DNA of 64,000 bases from Actinoallomurus liliacearum (GCF_039542035.1 NZ_BAABHJ010000002.1:124001-188000); one strand, 5' to 3'. Positions 8,129-16,616 are shown, numbered from the stretch's first letter. Program-made: numbers and translations. The notes: a model not told the origin generated them from the sequence alone.

Positions 8129-8560
8129 TCAGACGGCGAAGACCTGCGCGTCGTCGGCGAAGGCCTTGAACTCCAGCGCGTTGCCCGCCGGGTCCAGCAG
8201 GAACATCGTCCACTGCTCGCCCGGCAGGCCCTCGAACCGCAGGTAGGGCTCGATGACGAACGTGGTACCCGCCGCACGGAACCGCTCGGCGAGCCGGTGG
8301 AACTCCGGGATGGTCAGGATCAGGCCGAAGTGCGGCACGGGGACGTCATGGCCGTCGACCGGGTTGTGCACGCGCTCGGCGCGGCGCGGTGCCAGGTGGG
8401 TGACGAACTGGTGGCCGTGCAGGTTCCAGTCGATCCAGGTGTCGGCGCTGCGGCCCTGCGCGCAGCCGATGACCTCGCCGTAGAAGACGCGGGCGGCGTC
8501 CAGGTCGTCGACGGGCATGGCCAGGTGGAACCGCGGGATCGAGGAGTCGAGCGTGGACAC
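8129..8560 (-). CDS. VOC (glyoxalase/bleomycin-resistance) family protein
   Basis: 143 aa with two beta-alpha-beta-beta-beta halves typical of vicinal oxygen chelate proteins. The start 'FHLAMPVDDLDAARVFYGEV' and the end 'FLLDPAGNALEFKAF' (glutamate ligand position) are characteristic. Possible metal ligands are His in the first strand and the late Glu. Roles range from dioxygenase or lyase to drug binding and cannot be told apart here. It starts with GTG and lies 58 bases downstream of the ArsR gene on the same strand, so the two may be co-transcribed. Confidence 0.8.
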   Translation of the reverse strand: MSTLDSSIPRFHLAMPVDDLDAARVFYGEVIGCAQGRSADTWIDWNLHGHQFVTHLAPRRAERVHNPVDGHDVPVPHFGLILTIPEFHRLAERFRAAGTTFVIEPYLRFEGLPGEQWTMFLLDPAGNALEFKAFADDAQVFAV

Positions 8561-8618
8561 GGCGGGGTCGTCCTTCCGTCGGCGGCAGCGGGCGACACTG
8601 TAGTGGGCGGTCAGAAGG

Positions 8619-8951
8619 TCATTCGCCGGTGGGGGCCGCGCGCAGGACGGCGGCGAGGAGGCCGGGGAACCGCTGCTCCAGGTCGTCGCGGCGCAGGCTG
8701 ACGTAGCGCTGCCGGCCGTGCGGGTCGTTGCGGACGACGCCGGCCTCGCGCAGCGTCTTCAGGTGGTGGGACAGGGTCGACTTGGGGATGTCGCCGCCGG
8801 TGGGCTGGCAGGCCGCGACCTCCAGAGGCCCCTCGGCGAGGCGGCGGGTGATCTCCAGGCGCGCCGGATCGCTGAGTGCGAACAGCACGTCCGTCAGGAC
8901 GAAGTCCGCGGCGTCTGGATGGGCGAGCTCACGTGTCGATCCGGGCTGCAT
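8619..8951 (-). CDS. ArsR-type winged helix regulator
   Basis: 110 aa from ATG 8951 (a TTG at 8972 is possible). Winged helix: 'VLFALSDPARLEITRRLAEG' then 'IPKSTLSHHLKTLREAGVV'. No metal-site cysteines in the ArsR or SmtB positions are visible, so it probably senses something other than a metal. No ribosome binding site precedes either start; the 18-bp operator-like repeat at 8953-8970 begins 1 base upstream of ATG 8951, so the mRNA is probably leaderless and self-repressed. Divergent from an MFS exporter, its likely second target. Confidence 0.88.
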   Translation of the reverse strand: MQPGSTRELAHPDAADFVLTDVLFALSDPARLEITRRLAEGPLEVAACQPTGGDIPKSTLSHHLKTLREAGVVRNDPHGRQRYVSLRRDDLEQRFPGLLAAVLRAAPTGE

Positions 8952-8952
8952 G

Positions 8953-8970
8953 GTTCGATAATAGTTGAAC
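8953..8970. promoter_or_regulatory. Operator 1 for the ArsR regulator (GTTC-N10-GAAC)
   Basis: GTTCGATAATAGTTGAAC. The same pattern occurs at 9000-9017, and both share GTTCGAnAAT and GAAC. Site 1 abuts the ArsR start codon, as expected for autorepression. Confidence 0.6.
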
Positions 8971-8999
8971 AATAGACCGGGCCGGAGTAGCCTTCAATG

Positions 9000-9017
9000 G
9001 TTCGAGAATCTTAGAAC
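9000..9017. promoter_or_regulatory. Operator 2 for the ArsR regulator (GTTC-N10-GAAC)
   Basis: GTTCGAGAATCTTAGAAC, 47 bp (about 4.5 helical turns) from site 1 and 17 bases upstream of the MFS start codon. It would block the transporter promoter or early transcript. Confidence 0.6.
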
Positions 9018-9034
9018 TGTTGGAGGAGCACCGC

Positions 9035-10318
9035 ATGCCCACAGTGGACGACCGCGTCGCGCCCGCGGCGGCCCGTACGGTTCGGCGCCTGCCGCGCCCG
9101 GCCGGCTTCTGGCTGCTCGGCGCGACCCTGCTGGTCTTCATGGGCGCCGCGAGCGCCCCATCCCCGATGTACGTCGTCTACCAGCACCGATGGGGGTTCT
9201 CGGCGACCACCCTCACGGAGATCTTCGCCGTCTACGCCCTCGCCCTGCTGATCGCGTTGCTGACCGTCGGCGGGCTCTCGGACTTCCTCGGCCGCCGGCC
9301 CGTCCTGATCGCCGCCCTGCTGGCCGAAGCCGCCGCCATGGTCCTGTTCCTGACCGCCGGCGACGTCGGGACGCTCCTGGCGGCGCGCACCGTGCAGGGC
9401 TTGGCGACCGGCGCCGCGACCGGCGCCATCAGCGCCGGCCTGGTCGACCTGCAGCCCGGCGCCCGGTCCGGGTCGCTGGTCAACAGCGTGGCGCCCGCCC
9501 TGGGCCTGGCCGCCGGCGCGCTGGGCAGCGGATCGCTGGTGGAGTACGCCCCCACCCCCACGACGCTGGTCTTCGCGGGGCTCACCGCGGCGTTCGTGAT
9601 CCTGGCGGCCGTGATGGCGTTCCTGCCGGACCTGGTCACCGCGCGCCCCGGCGCGCTGGCCTCCCTGCGGCCCCGGGCGGCGGTTCCCGTCCCGGCCCGC
9701 GCGGCCTTCCTGGCGACCGCGCCCTGCCTGGTGGCGACCTGGGCGATCTGCGGCCTGTACCTGTCCCTGGGCGGGTCGCTGACGGCCGGCGTCCTGCACA
9801 TCGGCAACCACCTGGTCGGCGGGCTCGTCGTCACCACCCTCACCGGAGCGGGTGCCATGGCCTCGATGCTCGTCCGCGACCGGGCGCCGCAGCGCGTCAT
9901 GGCCGCCGGCTCGGCCGCGCTGGCCGCCGGAACCGCCGTGACGCTCCTGGCGCTGGCCATGGCCTCGACGTCCCTGTTCTTCATCGGCACGGCGATCGCC
10001 GGCTGCGGCTTCGGCAGCGCCTTCCTCGGGGCGTTCCGGTCCCTGGCGGCGCTGGCCGGCCCAGGGTGGCGGGCGGAGTTGTTCGCCTCGGTGTACGTGG
10101 TCAGCTACCTGGCCTTCAGCGTGCCCGCCGTCGTCGCGGGCGCGGCGGTGCCGTCGTTCGGCCTGCGGGCGACCGCCACCGCCTACGGCGCCGTCGTCAT
10201 CGCCCTGGCCCTCACCGCCGCGGTGTCCGGTGTCGTACGGTCCCGGGCCGCCCGCCCGATGGCGGCCGCCCCGCCACCCGCCGCGCCCTGCCCCGTGGGC
10301 GACCGCGCCGCCGGGTGA
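9035..10318 (+). CDS. MFS transporter (probable drug/metabolite exporter)
   Basis: 427 aa. The ATG at 9035 was chosen because GGAGGAG lies 6 bases upstream; a TTG at 9020 is open but lies inside that region. About twelve hydrophobic helices are visible, with the MFS motif A form 'GGLSDFLGRRPVL' in the loop between helices 2 and 3 and a conserved 'AARTVQGLATGAATGAISAG' near helices 4-5. It sits in the inner membrane and probably exports a small hydrophobic compound by proton antiport. Divergent from the ArsR gene with shared twin operators; export is probably induced when the ArsR ligand appears. Confidence 0.88.
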   Translation: MPTVDDRVAPAAARTVRRLPRPAGFWLLGATLLVFMGAASAPSPMYVVYQHRWGFSATTLTEIFAVYALALLIALLTVGGLSDFLGRRPVLIAALLAEAAAMVLFLTAGDVGTLLAARTVQGLATGAATGAISAGLVDLQPGARSGSLVNSVAPALGLAAGALGSGSLVEYAPTPTTLVFAGLTAAFVILAAVMAFLPDLVTARPGALASLRPRAAVPVPARAAFLATAPCLVATWAICGLYLSLGGSLTAGVLHIGNHLVGGLVVTTLTGAGAMASMLVRDRAPQRVMAAGSAALAAGTAVTLLALAMASTSLFFIGTAIAGCGFGSAFLGAFRSLAALAGPGWRAELFASVYVVSYLAFSVPAVVAGAAVPSFGLRATATAYGAVVIALALTAAVSGVVRSRAARPMAAAPPPAAPCPVGDRAAG

Positions 10319-10344
10319 CCCGGCACGGCCTCAGGCGCGGAGAC

Positions 10345-10374
10345 CGGGCGGGCGCCGAGGGGGACGCCCGCCCG
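10345..10374. terminator. Hairpin terminator after the MFS gene
   Basis: CGGGCGGGCG, a 10-base loop, then CGCCCGCCCG. It lies between the MFS stop (10318) and the convergent small secreted-protein gene (ending at 10389). Confidence 0.7.
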
Positions 10375-10388
10375 TCACCGGACGGCGG

Positions 10389-10688
10389 TCAGATCACCCA
10401 GAGGTCGTAATTGGTCCAGGTGCTGCCGTAGCACTGGTACTTGGACCAGGAATGGTTGTTGATGCCGCGGTTGCCGACCTCGATGCAGCTGCTGGCCCAG
10501 AAGTAGTTGTCGATGTAGCGCCAGCCGGGGCCCGGCGGGTCGCTGCAGGGGTGGTTGCACCGGTGGGCGACCGCCTCTCGGGTCGAGGCCGGCGCCGGTG
10601 TCGCACTCGCGGAGGGCGCGAGCGCGACACCGGCGGTGACCAGCGCGCCGCCGACGACGGCAGCCGCCATGAAGTTCGGTATCAGCAT
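10389..10688 (-). CDS. Small secreted protein, function unknown
   Basis: 99 aa from ATG 10688. A Sec signal peptide is clear: 'MLIPNFMAAAVVGGALVTAG' followed by 'VALAPSASATPA' with an AxA-type cleavage site. The mature part (about 65 aa) is rich in Trp, Tyr and Asn, with four cysteines ('HRCNHPCSD', 'ASSCIEV', 'YQCYGS') that could make two disulfides. No family is recognised; the size and pattern resemble small extracellular actinomycete proteins of unknown role. A GTG at 10721 would extend the N-terminus but spoil the signal peptide. Confidence 0.65.
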   Translation of the reverse strand: MLIPNFMAAAVVGGALVTAGVALAPSASATPAPASTREAVAHRCNHPCSDPPGPGWRYIDNYFWASSCIEVGNRGINNHSWSKYQCYGSTWTNYDLWVI

Positions 10689-10772
10689 GGAGCGGACCCT
10701 TTCGTCCGGGGGAATTTCCACCTCGGACGCTATGGGCGACCCTCTCTCCGGGTCTTGAACGAATGCGAAGCG

Positions 10773-11651
10773 TCAGAGATCGGATGCGCCGTGCGATCGG
10801 CGGAGAGTGATCGCGGCCGCGTGCTCGGCGCGCAGCCCGGTGGGGGTGCGGCCCGCGAGCCTGCGAAACTCCCGGCTGAGATGCGCCTGGTCCGCGTAGC
10901 CGCACACGGCGGCGACCTGCGCGGGCGCCGGGCTCGCGGACGCGGTGAGCAGGCGCGCGGCCCGCTCGAACCGCAGGAGGCGGGCGATGGTCTTGGGCGG
11001 CAGCCCGATCTGCTCGGCGAAACGCATCTCCAGGCAGCGGCGGGTCACGCCGGTCTCCTCGGCCATCGTGGCGACGCTCACCGCTCCGCCGGTGCGCCGC
11101 AGCAGTCGCCAGGCGCGCAGCACCGTGGGCGCCGGCTCCGGCCCGGCACAGAGCCACGCGGGCAGCAGGCGGTCCAGGAGCTCGAACCGCGTCGCCCAGT
11201 CGGGTGCCGCGCGGAGCCGTTCGGTGAGCGGCTCCGCGCGGGACCCCAGCAGGTCGGCCAGGTCGACGGTCGTGTTGCTCAGCTCTCGCATCGGCACGCC
11301 GAACAGCGCGTACGCCCCGGTCGGGGTGAGCTCGACGGCCATCCCCCGGTGGTGGCTGCGCTGTTCGAACAGGACCGGCCGGTCGTGCAGGCCGGTGACG
11401 TGCGAGGCCTGGACGCGCAGGGGCCGATCCTCGGCGGCGACCAGCCGCACCGAGGCGGCGAAGTCGAGGAACAGCGTGACCCTGCAGGTCGCCACGGCGC
11501 GCCCTCGCAGCGGCCGGGCGGCGTCGACGCGGAGACCGGCGTACCCGGCGACGTACGGGCGCAGCACGGGTGCCGGCCGGGCCGCCACCATCCGCGGCCC
11601 GGACCCCGGGTCCGGGCATTCCAGAATGACTCCCCCGATGCCATTCACCAT
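10773..11651 (-). CDS. AraC family transcriptional regulator
   Basis: 292 aa from ATG 11651 (a purine-rich AAGGA lies upstream; the frame is open further but poorly protein-like). The C-terminal AraC DNA-binding domain (about 180-285) shows both helix-turn-helix units: 'VSVATMAEETGVTRRCLEMR' and 'VAAVCGYADQAHLSREFRRL'. The N-terminal part is an unassigned sensor domain. Neighbours are a secreted protein gene downstream and the glycogen synthase gene upstream on the same strand; neither link is strong enough to name a target. Confidence 0.85.
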   Translation of the reverse strand: MVNGIGGVILECPDPGSGPRMVAARPAPVLRPYVAGYAGLRVDAARPLRGRAVATCRVTLFLDFAASVRLVAAEDRPLRVQASHVTGLHDRPVLFEQRSHHRGMAVELTPTGAYALFGVPMRELSNTTVDLADLLGSRAEPLTERLRAAPDWATRFELLDRLLPAWLCAGPEPAPTVLRAWRLLRRTGGAVSVATMAEETGVTRRCLEMRFAEQIGLPPKTIARLLRFERAARLLTASASPAPAQVAAVCGYADQAHLSREFRRLAGRTPTGLRAEHAAAITLRRSHGASDL

Positions 11652-11784
11652 CGACCGTCCTTCCGCGGGGAACCTGGCCAGTCTCCCCGGCGGACCCCCG
11701 CCCGCGGATCCGGGTAATCCCGTATCCGCGTCCATTCCGCGGCCCCGCAGGACCCGCGCCACGCCGCGGGGCGGACGGCCGGCG

Positions 11785-12966
11785 TCAGGTGAGGGAGGCG
11801 TACAGGCCGTGGGTGCGGCGGGCGATCTGGGACCAGGAGAAGTGCTCGATCGCGCGGCGGCGGCCCGCCTTGCCCATCGAGGCGGCGCGCTCGGGGTCGG
11901 CGAGCAGCGCGTTCACGCGTTCGGCGAGGTCGGCGGCGAAACGGTCGGGATCCACGGGTGTGCCGGTACCGTCGGCGGCCTGCTCGATCGGCACGAGCAG
12001 GCCCGTCTCGCCGTCGGCGACGACCTCGGGGATGCCGCCGGTCGCGGTGGCGACGACGGCCGCCTCGCAGGCCATGGCCTCCAGGTTGACGATGCCCATC
12101 GGCTCGTACACCGACGGGCAGACGAACACGGTCGCGTGGCTGAGGATCTGCACGACCTCGGGGCGGGGCAGCATCTTCGTGATCCACACGATCCCGCCGC
12201 GCTCGCGGCGCAGCTCGTCGACGAGCGCTTCGACCTCTGCGGAGATCTCCGGGGTGTCGGGCGCGCCGGCGCACAGCACGAGCTGGGCGGACGGGTCGAG
12301 GGACCGGGCGGCCCGCAGCAGATAGGGCAGCCCCTTCTGGCGGGTGATGCGCCCCACGAACACCACGGAGGGGCGCCGCGGGTCGATGCCGTGGCGGGTG
12401 AGCACGTCGGTGCCGGGGTCCGGGGCGTACTCGTCGGTGTCGATGCCGTTGTGCAGGACGGTGACGCGGTCGGGGTCGACCTCGGGATAGCAGGTGAGCA
12501 CGTCGCGGCGCATGCCCTCGGAGACGGCGACGATCGCGTCGGCCGCCAGGATCGCGGTGCGCTCGGCCCAGGAGGAGATCGCGTAGCCGCCGCCGAGCTG
12601 TTCGGCCTTCCAGGGCCGCAGGGGCTCGAGGCTGTGGGTGGTGACCACGTGCGGGACGCCGTGCAGGAGCTTGGCGACGTGACCGGCGAGGTTCGCGTAC
12701 CAGGTGTGGCTGTGCACCAGGTCCGCTCCCCCGGCGCCGGCGGCCATCTCCAGGTCGACGCCGAGCGTCTGCAGGGCCGGGTTGGCCGCCTCGAGCGCCG
12801 CCGGAACGCGGTAGCCGGTCACGCCGGGCTCGGCCCGGTCGCCGTCGAAGCAGTGGACCCGCAGGTCGCACAGCCGGCGCAGCTCCCGGGCCAGGTGCTC
12901 GACGTGGACGCCGGCTCCCCCGTAGACGTCCGGCGGGTATTCACGGGTGAGCAGGTCGACGCGCAT
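11785..12966 (-). CDS. glgA: Glycogen synthase, actinobacterial type (alpha-maltose-1-phosphate synthase)
   Basis: 393 aa, GT4-type glycosyltransferase of the actinobacterial GlgA group, shown in mycobacteria to be GlgM, which joins ADP-glucose to glucose-1-phosphate to give maltose-1-phosphate for GlgE-dependent glucan synthesis. The N-terminal 'REYPPDVYGGAGVHVEHLAR' (8-27) is the donor/acceptor loop; 'VVFVGRITRQKGLPYLLRA' starts the second Rossmann domain, and the 'CPSVYEPMGIVNLEAMACE' motif (EPMGIVNLE) binds the nucleotide sugar. It is divergent from glgC, which makes ADP-glucose. Confidence 0.93.
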   Translation of the reverse strand: MRVDLLTREYPPDVYGGAGVHVEHLARELRRLCDLRVHCFDGDRAEPGVTGYRVPAALEAANPALQTLGVDLEMAAGAGGADLVHSHTWYANLAGHVAKLLHGVPHVVTTHSLEPLRPWKAEQLGGGYAISSWAERTAILAADAIVAVSEGMRRDVLTCYPEVDPDRVTVLHNGIDTDEYAPDPGTDVLTRHGIDPRRPSVVFVGRITRQKGLPYLLRAARSLDPSAQLVLCAGAPDTPEISAEVEALVDELRRERGGIVWITKMLPRPEVVQILSHATVFVCPSVYEPMGIVNLEAMACEAAVVATATGGIPEVVADGETGLLVPIEQAADGTGTPVDPDRFAADLAERVNALLADPERAASMGKAGRRRAIEHFSWSQIARRTHGLYASLT

Positions 12967-13037
12967 GCCCGGCAGCGTAGTGCCAAATGTGCCCCCTCGT
13001 CCTGTTTCAACGCTGGTAGGAGGGCTAAGGTCTGGCC

Positions 13038-14273
13038 ATGGCGAGACCTCATGTCCTGGCGATGGTGCTGGCGGGCGGGGAGGGCAAGCGGCTGATGCCG
13101 CTGACGGCCGACCGGGCCAAGCCGGCGGTGCCCTTCGGCGGAATGTACCGGCTGATCGACTTCGTCCTGTCCAACCTGGCGAACGCCGGCTATCTCAAGA
13201 TCGTTGTGCTGACGCAGTACAAGAGTCACAGCCTGGACCGGCACGTCTCCCGCACGTGGCGGATGTCGACGCTCCTGGGCAACTACGTCACGCCCGTGCC
13301 GGCCCAGCAGCGCCTCGGGCCCCGGTGGTTCGCCGGCTCGGCCGACGCGATCCTGCAGAACCTCAACCTGATCGAGGACGAGCGGCCCGACCACGTCATC
13401 GTCTTCGGCGCCGACCACATCTACCGCATGGACCCGCGGCAGATGGTGGACCAGCACATCCAGTCCGGCGCCGGGGTCACCATCGCCGCGATCCGCCAGC
13501 CGCTGTCCCTCGCCGACCAGTTCGGGGTCATCGAGACCGGTCCCGACGGCGTCAGCGTCTCGGCGTTCCGGGAGAAGCCCAAGGACGCCGTGGGCCTGCC
13601 CGACGCGCCCGACCAGGTGTACGCCTCCATGGGCAACTACGTCTTCGACACCGAGGTCCTCGTCGACGTGGTCAAGGAGGACGCCGCCGACCTGTCGAGC
13701 AAGCACGACGTCGGCGGGAACATCATCCCCAAGCTCGTCAAGGCCGGCCGCGCGCAGGTCTACGACTTCGCCGACAACCAGGTGCCCGGCTCCGCCGACC
13801 GGGACCGCGGGTACTGGCGCGACGTGGGGACCCTGGACGCCTTCTACGAGGCGCACATGGACCTCATCTCGATCCACCCGGTGTTCAACCTCTACAACCA
13901 CGAGTGGCCGATCTACACCGGCCACGACCCGCTGCCGCCGGCCAAGTTCGTGTTCAACGAGGAGGGCCGGCGCGGGTACGCCGTCGACTCGATGGTCTCC
14001 CCCGGCGTCATCCTCGCCGGCGGGGTGGCCGAGCGCTCCATCCTGTCGCCCCGCGTCCACGTCGACGCCGGAGCCACCGTCCAGGACTCGGTCCTGATGG
14101 ACTGCGTACGGGTCGGGCGCGGCGCCGTCGTACGGGGCGCCATCATCGACAAGAACGTCGTCATCCCCGACGGCGCCCGCATCGGCGTCGACGAGGACTA
14201 CGACCGGCAGCACTTCACCGTGACGGCGAGCGGCGTACGGGTCCTGGGCAAGAACCAGGTCGTGCCCGGCTGA
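13038..14273 (+). CDS. glgC: Glucose-1-phosphate adenylyltransferase
   Basis: 411 aa, full length. It makes ADP-glucose from ATP and glucose-1-phosphate. The nucleotidyltransferase domain begins 'VLAMVLAGGEGKRLMPLT' (Gly-rich NTP loop); sugar-phosphate residues are in 'DHIYRMDPRQMVDQH', and 'DVGTLDAFYEAHMDL' precedes the C-terminal left-handed beta-helix that usually carries allosteric control. Divergent from the GlgA/GlgM gene with 71 bases between starts, so the two first steps of glycogen/alpha-glucan synthesis share a promoter region. Its stop is 1 base from the end of the convergent FMN reductase gene. Confidence 0.95.
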   Translation: MARPHVLAMVLAGGEGKRLMPLTADRAKPAVPFGGMYRLIDFVLSNLANAGYLKIVVLTQYKSHSLDRHVSRTWRMSTLLGNYVTPVPAQQRLGPRWFAGSADAILQNLNLIEDERPDHVIVFGADHIYRMDPRQMVDQHIQSGAGVTIAAIRQPLSLADQFGVIETGPDGVSVSAFREKPKDAVGLPDAPDQVYASMGNYVFDTEVLVDVVKEDAADLSSKHDVGGNIIPKLVKAGRAQVYDFADNQVPGSADRDRGYWRDVGTLDAFYEAHMDLISIHPVFNLYNHEWPIYTGHDPLPPAKFVFNEEGRRGYAVDSMVSPGVILAGGVAERSILSPRVHVDAGATVQDSVLMDCVRVGRGAVVRGAIIDKNVVIPDGARIGVDEDYDRQHFTVTASGVRVLGKNQVVPG

Positions 14274-14274
14274 C

Positions 14275-14922
14275 TCACTCCGGGCGCAGCGCGGCGAGCT
14301 GCTCCGCGAACGGCACCACCGACTCGGCCGGCGCGGCCGCGGGCGGGCGGTCGCGCATCAGCGCGGCCAGCTCGTCCGCCGCGCGGTCGACCCGGGCCGC
14401 CAGGTCGCCGGCGCCGGCATCCCCGCCGGAGCCCCAGTCCTCCGGCGCGGCGTACACCGCGGTGGGGACCACGATCGCCCGCAGGTAGGTGAACAGCGGC
14501 CGCAGCGCGTGTTCGAGGGCGAGGGAGTGGCGGGCGGTGCCGCCGGTCGCGGCGATCAGGACGGGGCGTCCGGCGAGGGCGGTGTTGTCGATGACGTCGA
14601 AGAACGACTTGAACAGCCCGCTGTAGGAGGCCGAGAAGATCGGGCTGACCGCGATGAGGCCTTCCGCGCCGGTCACCGCCTCGATCGCCGTGCGCAGCCG
14701 GGTGCCGGGGAAGCCGGTAACCAGGCCGTTCGCGATGTCGGTGGCCAGGTCGCGCAGCTCGATCACGGTGACCTCGACCGGGCGCCCGTCCGCGGTCAGG
14801 CGCTCGCGGGTGGCCGCGGCGAGGCGGTCGGCCAGCAGGCGGGACGAGGAGGGGGTGCCCAGTCCGGCGGAGACGGCGACCAGACGCGCTGCGTTCATGA
14901 ATCGCTCGCTCCGCTCGCTCAT
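14275..14922 (-). CDS. NADPH-dependent FMN reductase (CE1759-type)
   Basis: 215 aa from ATG 14922, which overlaps the stop of the upstream monooxygenase gene as ATGA; ATG 14898 ('MNAARLVAVSAG') is an alternative and matches family N-termini better, because the first eight residues 'MSERSERF' come from a GAGCGAGCGG-type low-complexity repeat common near actinomycete starts. Flavodoxin-like fold: 'VSAGLGTPSSSRLLADRL', 'VSPIFSASYSGLFKSFFD'. It supplies reduced FMN to the luciferase-like partner encoded just upstream. Confidence 0.88.
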   Translation of the reverse strand: MSERSERFMNAARLVAVSAGLGTPSSSRLLADRLAAATRERLTADGRPVEVTVIELRDLATDIANGLVTGFPGTRLRTAIEAVTGAEGLIAVSPIFSASYSGLFKSFFDVIDNTALAGRPVLIAATGGTARHSLALEHALRPLFTYLRAIVVPTAVYAAPEDWGSGGDAGAGDLAARVDRAADELAALMRDRPPAAAPAESVVPFAEQLAALRPE

Positions 14923-16019
14923 CGGGCGGTCTCCGTCGGGGTCTCGGTGCCGCGGGCGGCCAGGAGCGAGGCGTGGGTGGGCGCGTCGGGGACCTCGGCC
15001 GGCCGGTTCACCGCGAACTCCTTGCGCAGCACCGGGATGACCTCCTCACCGAGCAGGTCGAGCTGTTCCAGGACCGTCTTGAGCGGCAGTCCGGCGTGGT
15101 CGACGAGGAAGAGCTGGCGCTGGTAGTCCCCGAAGTGCTCGCGGAAGGTCAGGGTCTTGTCGATGACCTGCTGCGGGCTGCCGACGGTCAGCGGCGTCTC
15201 GGCCGTGAACTCCTCCAGCGACGGACCGTGCCCGTACACGGGGGCGTTGTCGAAGTAGGGACGGAACTCCCGTACGGCGTCCTGGGAGTTCTTCCGCATG
15301 AACACCTGCCCGCCCAGGCCGACGATCGCCTGCTCCGGCGTGCCGTGGCCGTAGTGGGCGTAACGCTCCCGGTACAGGCTGATGAGCCGCTGGAAGTGCT
15401 CCTTGGGCCAGAAGATGTTGTTGGCGAAGAAGCCGTCGCCGTAGTAGGCGGCCTGTTCGGCGATCTCCGGGCTGCGGATCGAGCCGTGCCACACGAACGG
15501 CGGGACCCCGTCCAGCGGCCGGGGCGTGCTGGTGAACGCCTGCAGCGGGGTGCGGAAGCGGCCCTTCCAGTCGACCACGTCCTCGCGCCAGAGCCGGTGC
15601 AGCAGCGCGTAGTTCTCGATGGCCAGGGGGATTCCCTGGCGGATGTCCTGACCGAACCACGGGTAGACGGGGCCGGTGTTGCCCCGGCCCAGCATCAGGT
15701 CGACGCGCCCGCCGGCCAGGTGCTGCAGCATCGCGAAGTCCTCGGCGATCTTCACCGGGTCGTTCGTGGTGATCAGCGTGGTCGCGGTCGACAGGATCAG
15801 CCGCTCGGTCCGCGCCGCGATGTAGCCCAGCATCGTCGTCGGGGACGAGGGCACGAACGGCGGGTTGTGGTGCTCGCCGGTGGCGAACACGTCCAGGCCG
15901 ACCTCCTCGGCCTTCTGCGCGATCGTCACCATCGCCGTGATCCGCTCGTGCTCACTCGGCGTTCTGCCGGTGGTCGGATCGGGCGTGACGTCGCCGACCG
16001 TGAAGATCCCGAACTGCAT
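14919..16019 (-). CDS. Luciferase-like FMN-dependent monooxygenase (CE1758-type)
   Basis: 366 aa TIM-barrel protein of the bacterial luciferase superfamily: 'LDVFATGEHHNPPFVPSSPT' near 40-60, 'DLMLGRGNTGPVYPWFGQDI' near 120, 'PPFVWHGSIRSPEIAEQAA' near 180. Uses FMNH2 and O2 to oxidise an unknown substrate. The following gene is a flavin reductase with ATGA coupling, a fixed pair in many actinobacteria. A TTGAA/TTCAA palindrome at 16041-16052 in the promoter suggests repression by a MarR-type or HxlR-type regulator; an HxlR gene lies directly upstream. Confidence 0.9.
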   Translation of the reverse strand: MQFGIFTVGDVTPDPTTGRTPSEHERITAMVTIAQKAEEVGLDVFATGEHHNPPFVPSSPTTMLGYIAARTERLILSTATTLITTNDPVKIAEDFAMLQHLAGGRVDLMLGRGNTGPVYPWFGQDIRQGIPLAIENYALLHRLWREDVVDWKGRFRTPLQAFTSTPRPLDGVPPFVWHGSIRSPEIAEQAAYYGDGFFANNIFWPKEHFQRLISLYRERYAHYGHGTPEQAIVGLGGQVFMRKNSQDAVREFRPYFDNAPVYGHGPSLEEFTAETPLTVGSPQQVIDKTLTFREHFGDYQRQLFLVDHAGLPLKTVLEQLDLLGEEVIPVLRKEFAVNRPAEVPDAPTHASLLAARGTETPTETAR

Positions 16020-16040
16020 GACGCAACCCTTCGCTGCTTA

Positions 16041-16052
16041 TTGAAAATTCAA
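16041..16052. promoter_or_regulatory. Palindromic operator upstream of the monooxygenase gene
   Basis: TTGAAAATTCAA (arms TTGAA and TTCAA) inside an AT-rich TATTGAAAATTCAACTATA stretch, 22 bases upstream of the start at 16019. The core is typical of MarR-family operators. Confidence 0.5.
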
Positions 16053-16097
16053 CTATAGCGGGAAACGTCACACCCCGATCACCGATTCCCGGTGCCG

Positions 16098-16535
16098 TCA
16101 GCGGACGGGGCCCAGGCGGACCGCGTGGACCTCCCCCTCCGTCACAGGCTCGCCGCAGTGCGCGCACACCGTCCGGGGGTGCAGGTCGGCCCCGCAGGAG
16201 TGCCGCCAGACCGTCGGCGGCGGTCCGTCGGTGACGTAACGGTCGCCCCAGTCCATCAGGTTCAGCAGGATCGGCTGGAGCGCGCGGCCGGCCTCGGTGG
16301 GCACGTACTCATAGCGCGGGGGATGCGCCTCGTACTGCCGCCTGGTCAGGACCCCGGCCTCCACCAGCGTCCGCAGCCGCGCGGCGAGGATGTCGCGGCT
16401 GGCGCCGGTGTTGCGGGCGATCTGGTCGAACCGCCGCTCCCCGAGCAGGATCTCCCGCAGGGCGAGCAGGCTCCACTTCTCGCCGATCACGGCCAGCGCG
16501 TTGGCGATCGAACACTGACGGCCGCGTACGGCCAC
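16098..16535 (-). CDS. HxlR family winged helix regulator
   Basis: 145 aa. HxlR features: 'CSIANALAVIGEKWSLLALR' (Cys near residue 8, then the W..L..R core), 'ERRFDQIARNTGASRDILAA' and 'EAHPPRYEYVPTEAGRALQP'. The C-terminus has two CxxC-like cysteine groups ('HSCGAD', 'CAHCGEP') that could bind zinc or sense thiols, which is not present in every family member. It lies upstream of, and in the same direction as, the monooxygenase/FMN reductase genes and may control them. GTG start with a GAGGAGGG site. Confidence 0.88.
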   Translation of the reverse strand: MAVRGRQCSIANALAVIGEKWSLLALREILLGERRFDQIARNTGASRDILAARLRTLVEAGVLTRRQYEAHPPRYEYVPTEAGRALQPILLNLMDWGDRYVTDGPPPTVWRHSCGADLHPRTVCAHCGEPVTEGEVHAVRLGPVR

Positions 16536-16616
16536 GGGACTGCCCTCCTCGCTCGGCGCCGTCGGCGCACCGGTCGGTCCTGAAACCCAACCTACCCCGG
16601 GGATCGCCGTGGAACG

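Noticed and set aside
12819..14213. A 464-codon minus-strand frame opposite glgC
   Set aside because: Asp/Val/Gly-rich antisense sequence; glgC is unmistakable on the plus strand.
14898..14922. GAGCGAGCGG-type repeat at the FMN reductase start as a possible regulatory element
   Set aside because: This low-complexity string is frequent near starts in related actinomycetes and shows no symmetry specific to this gene.
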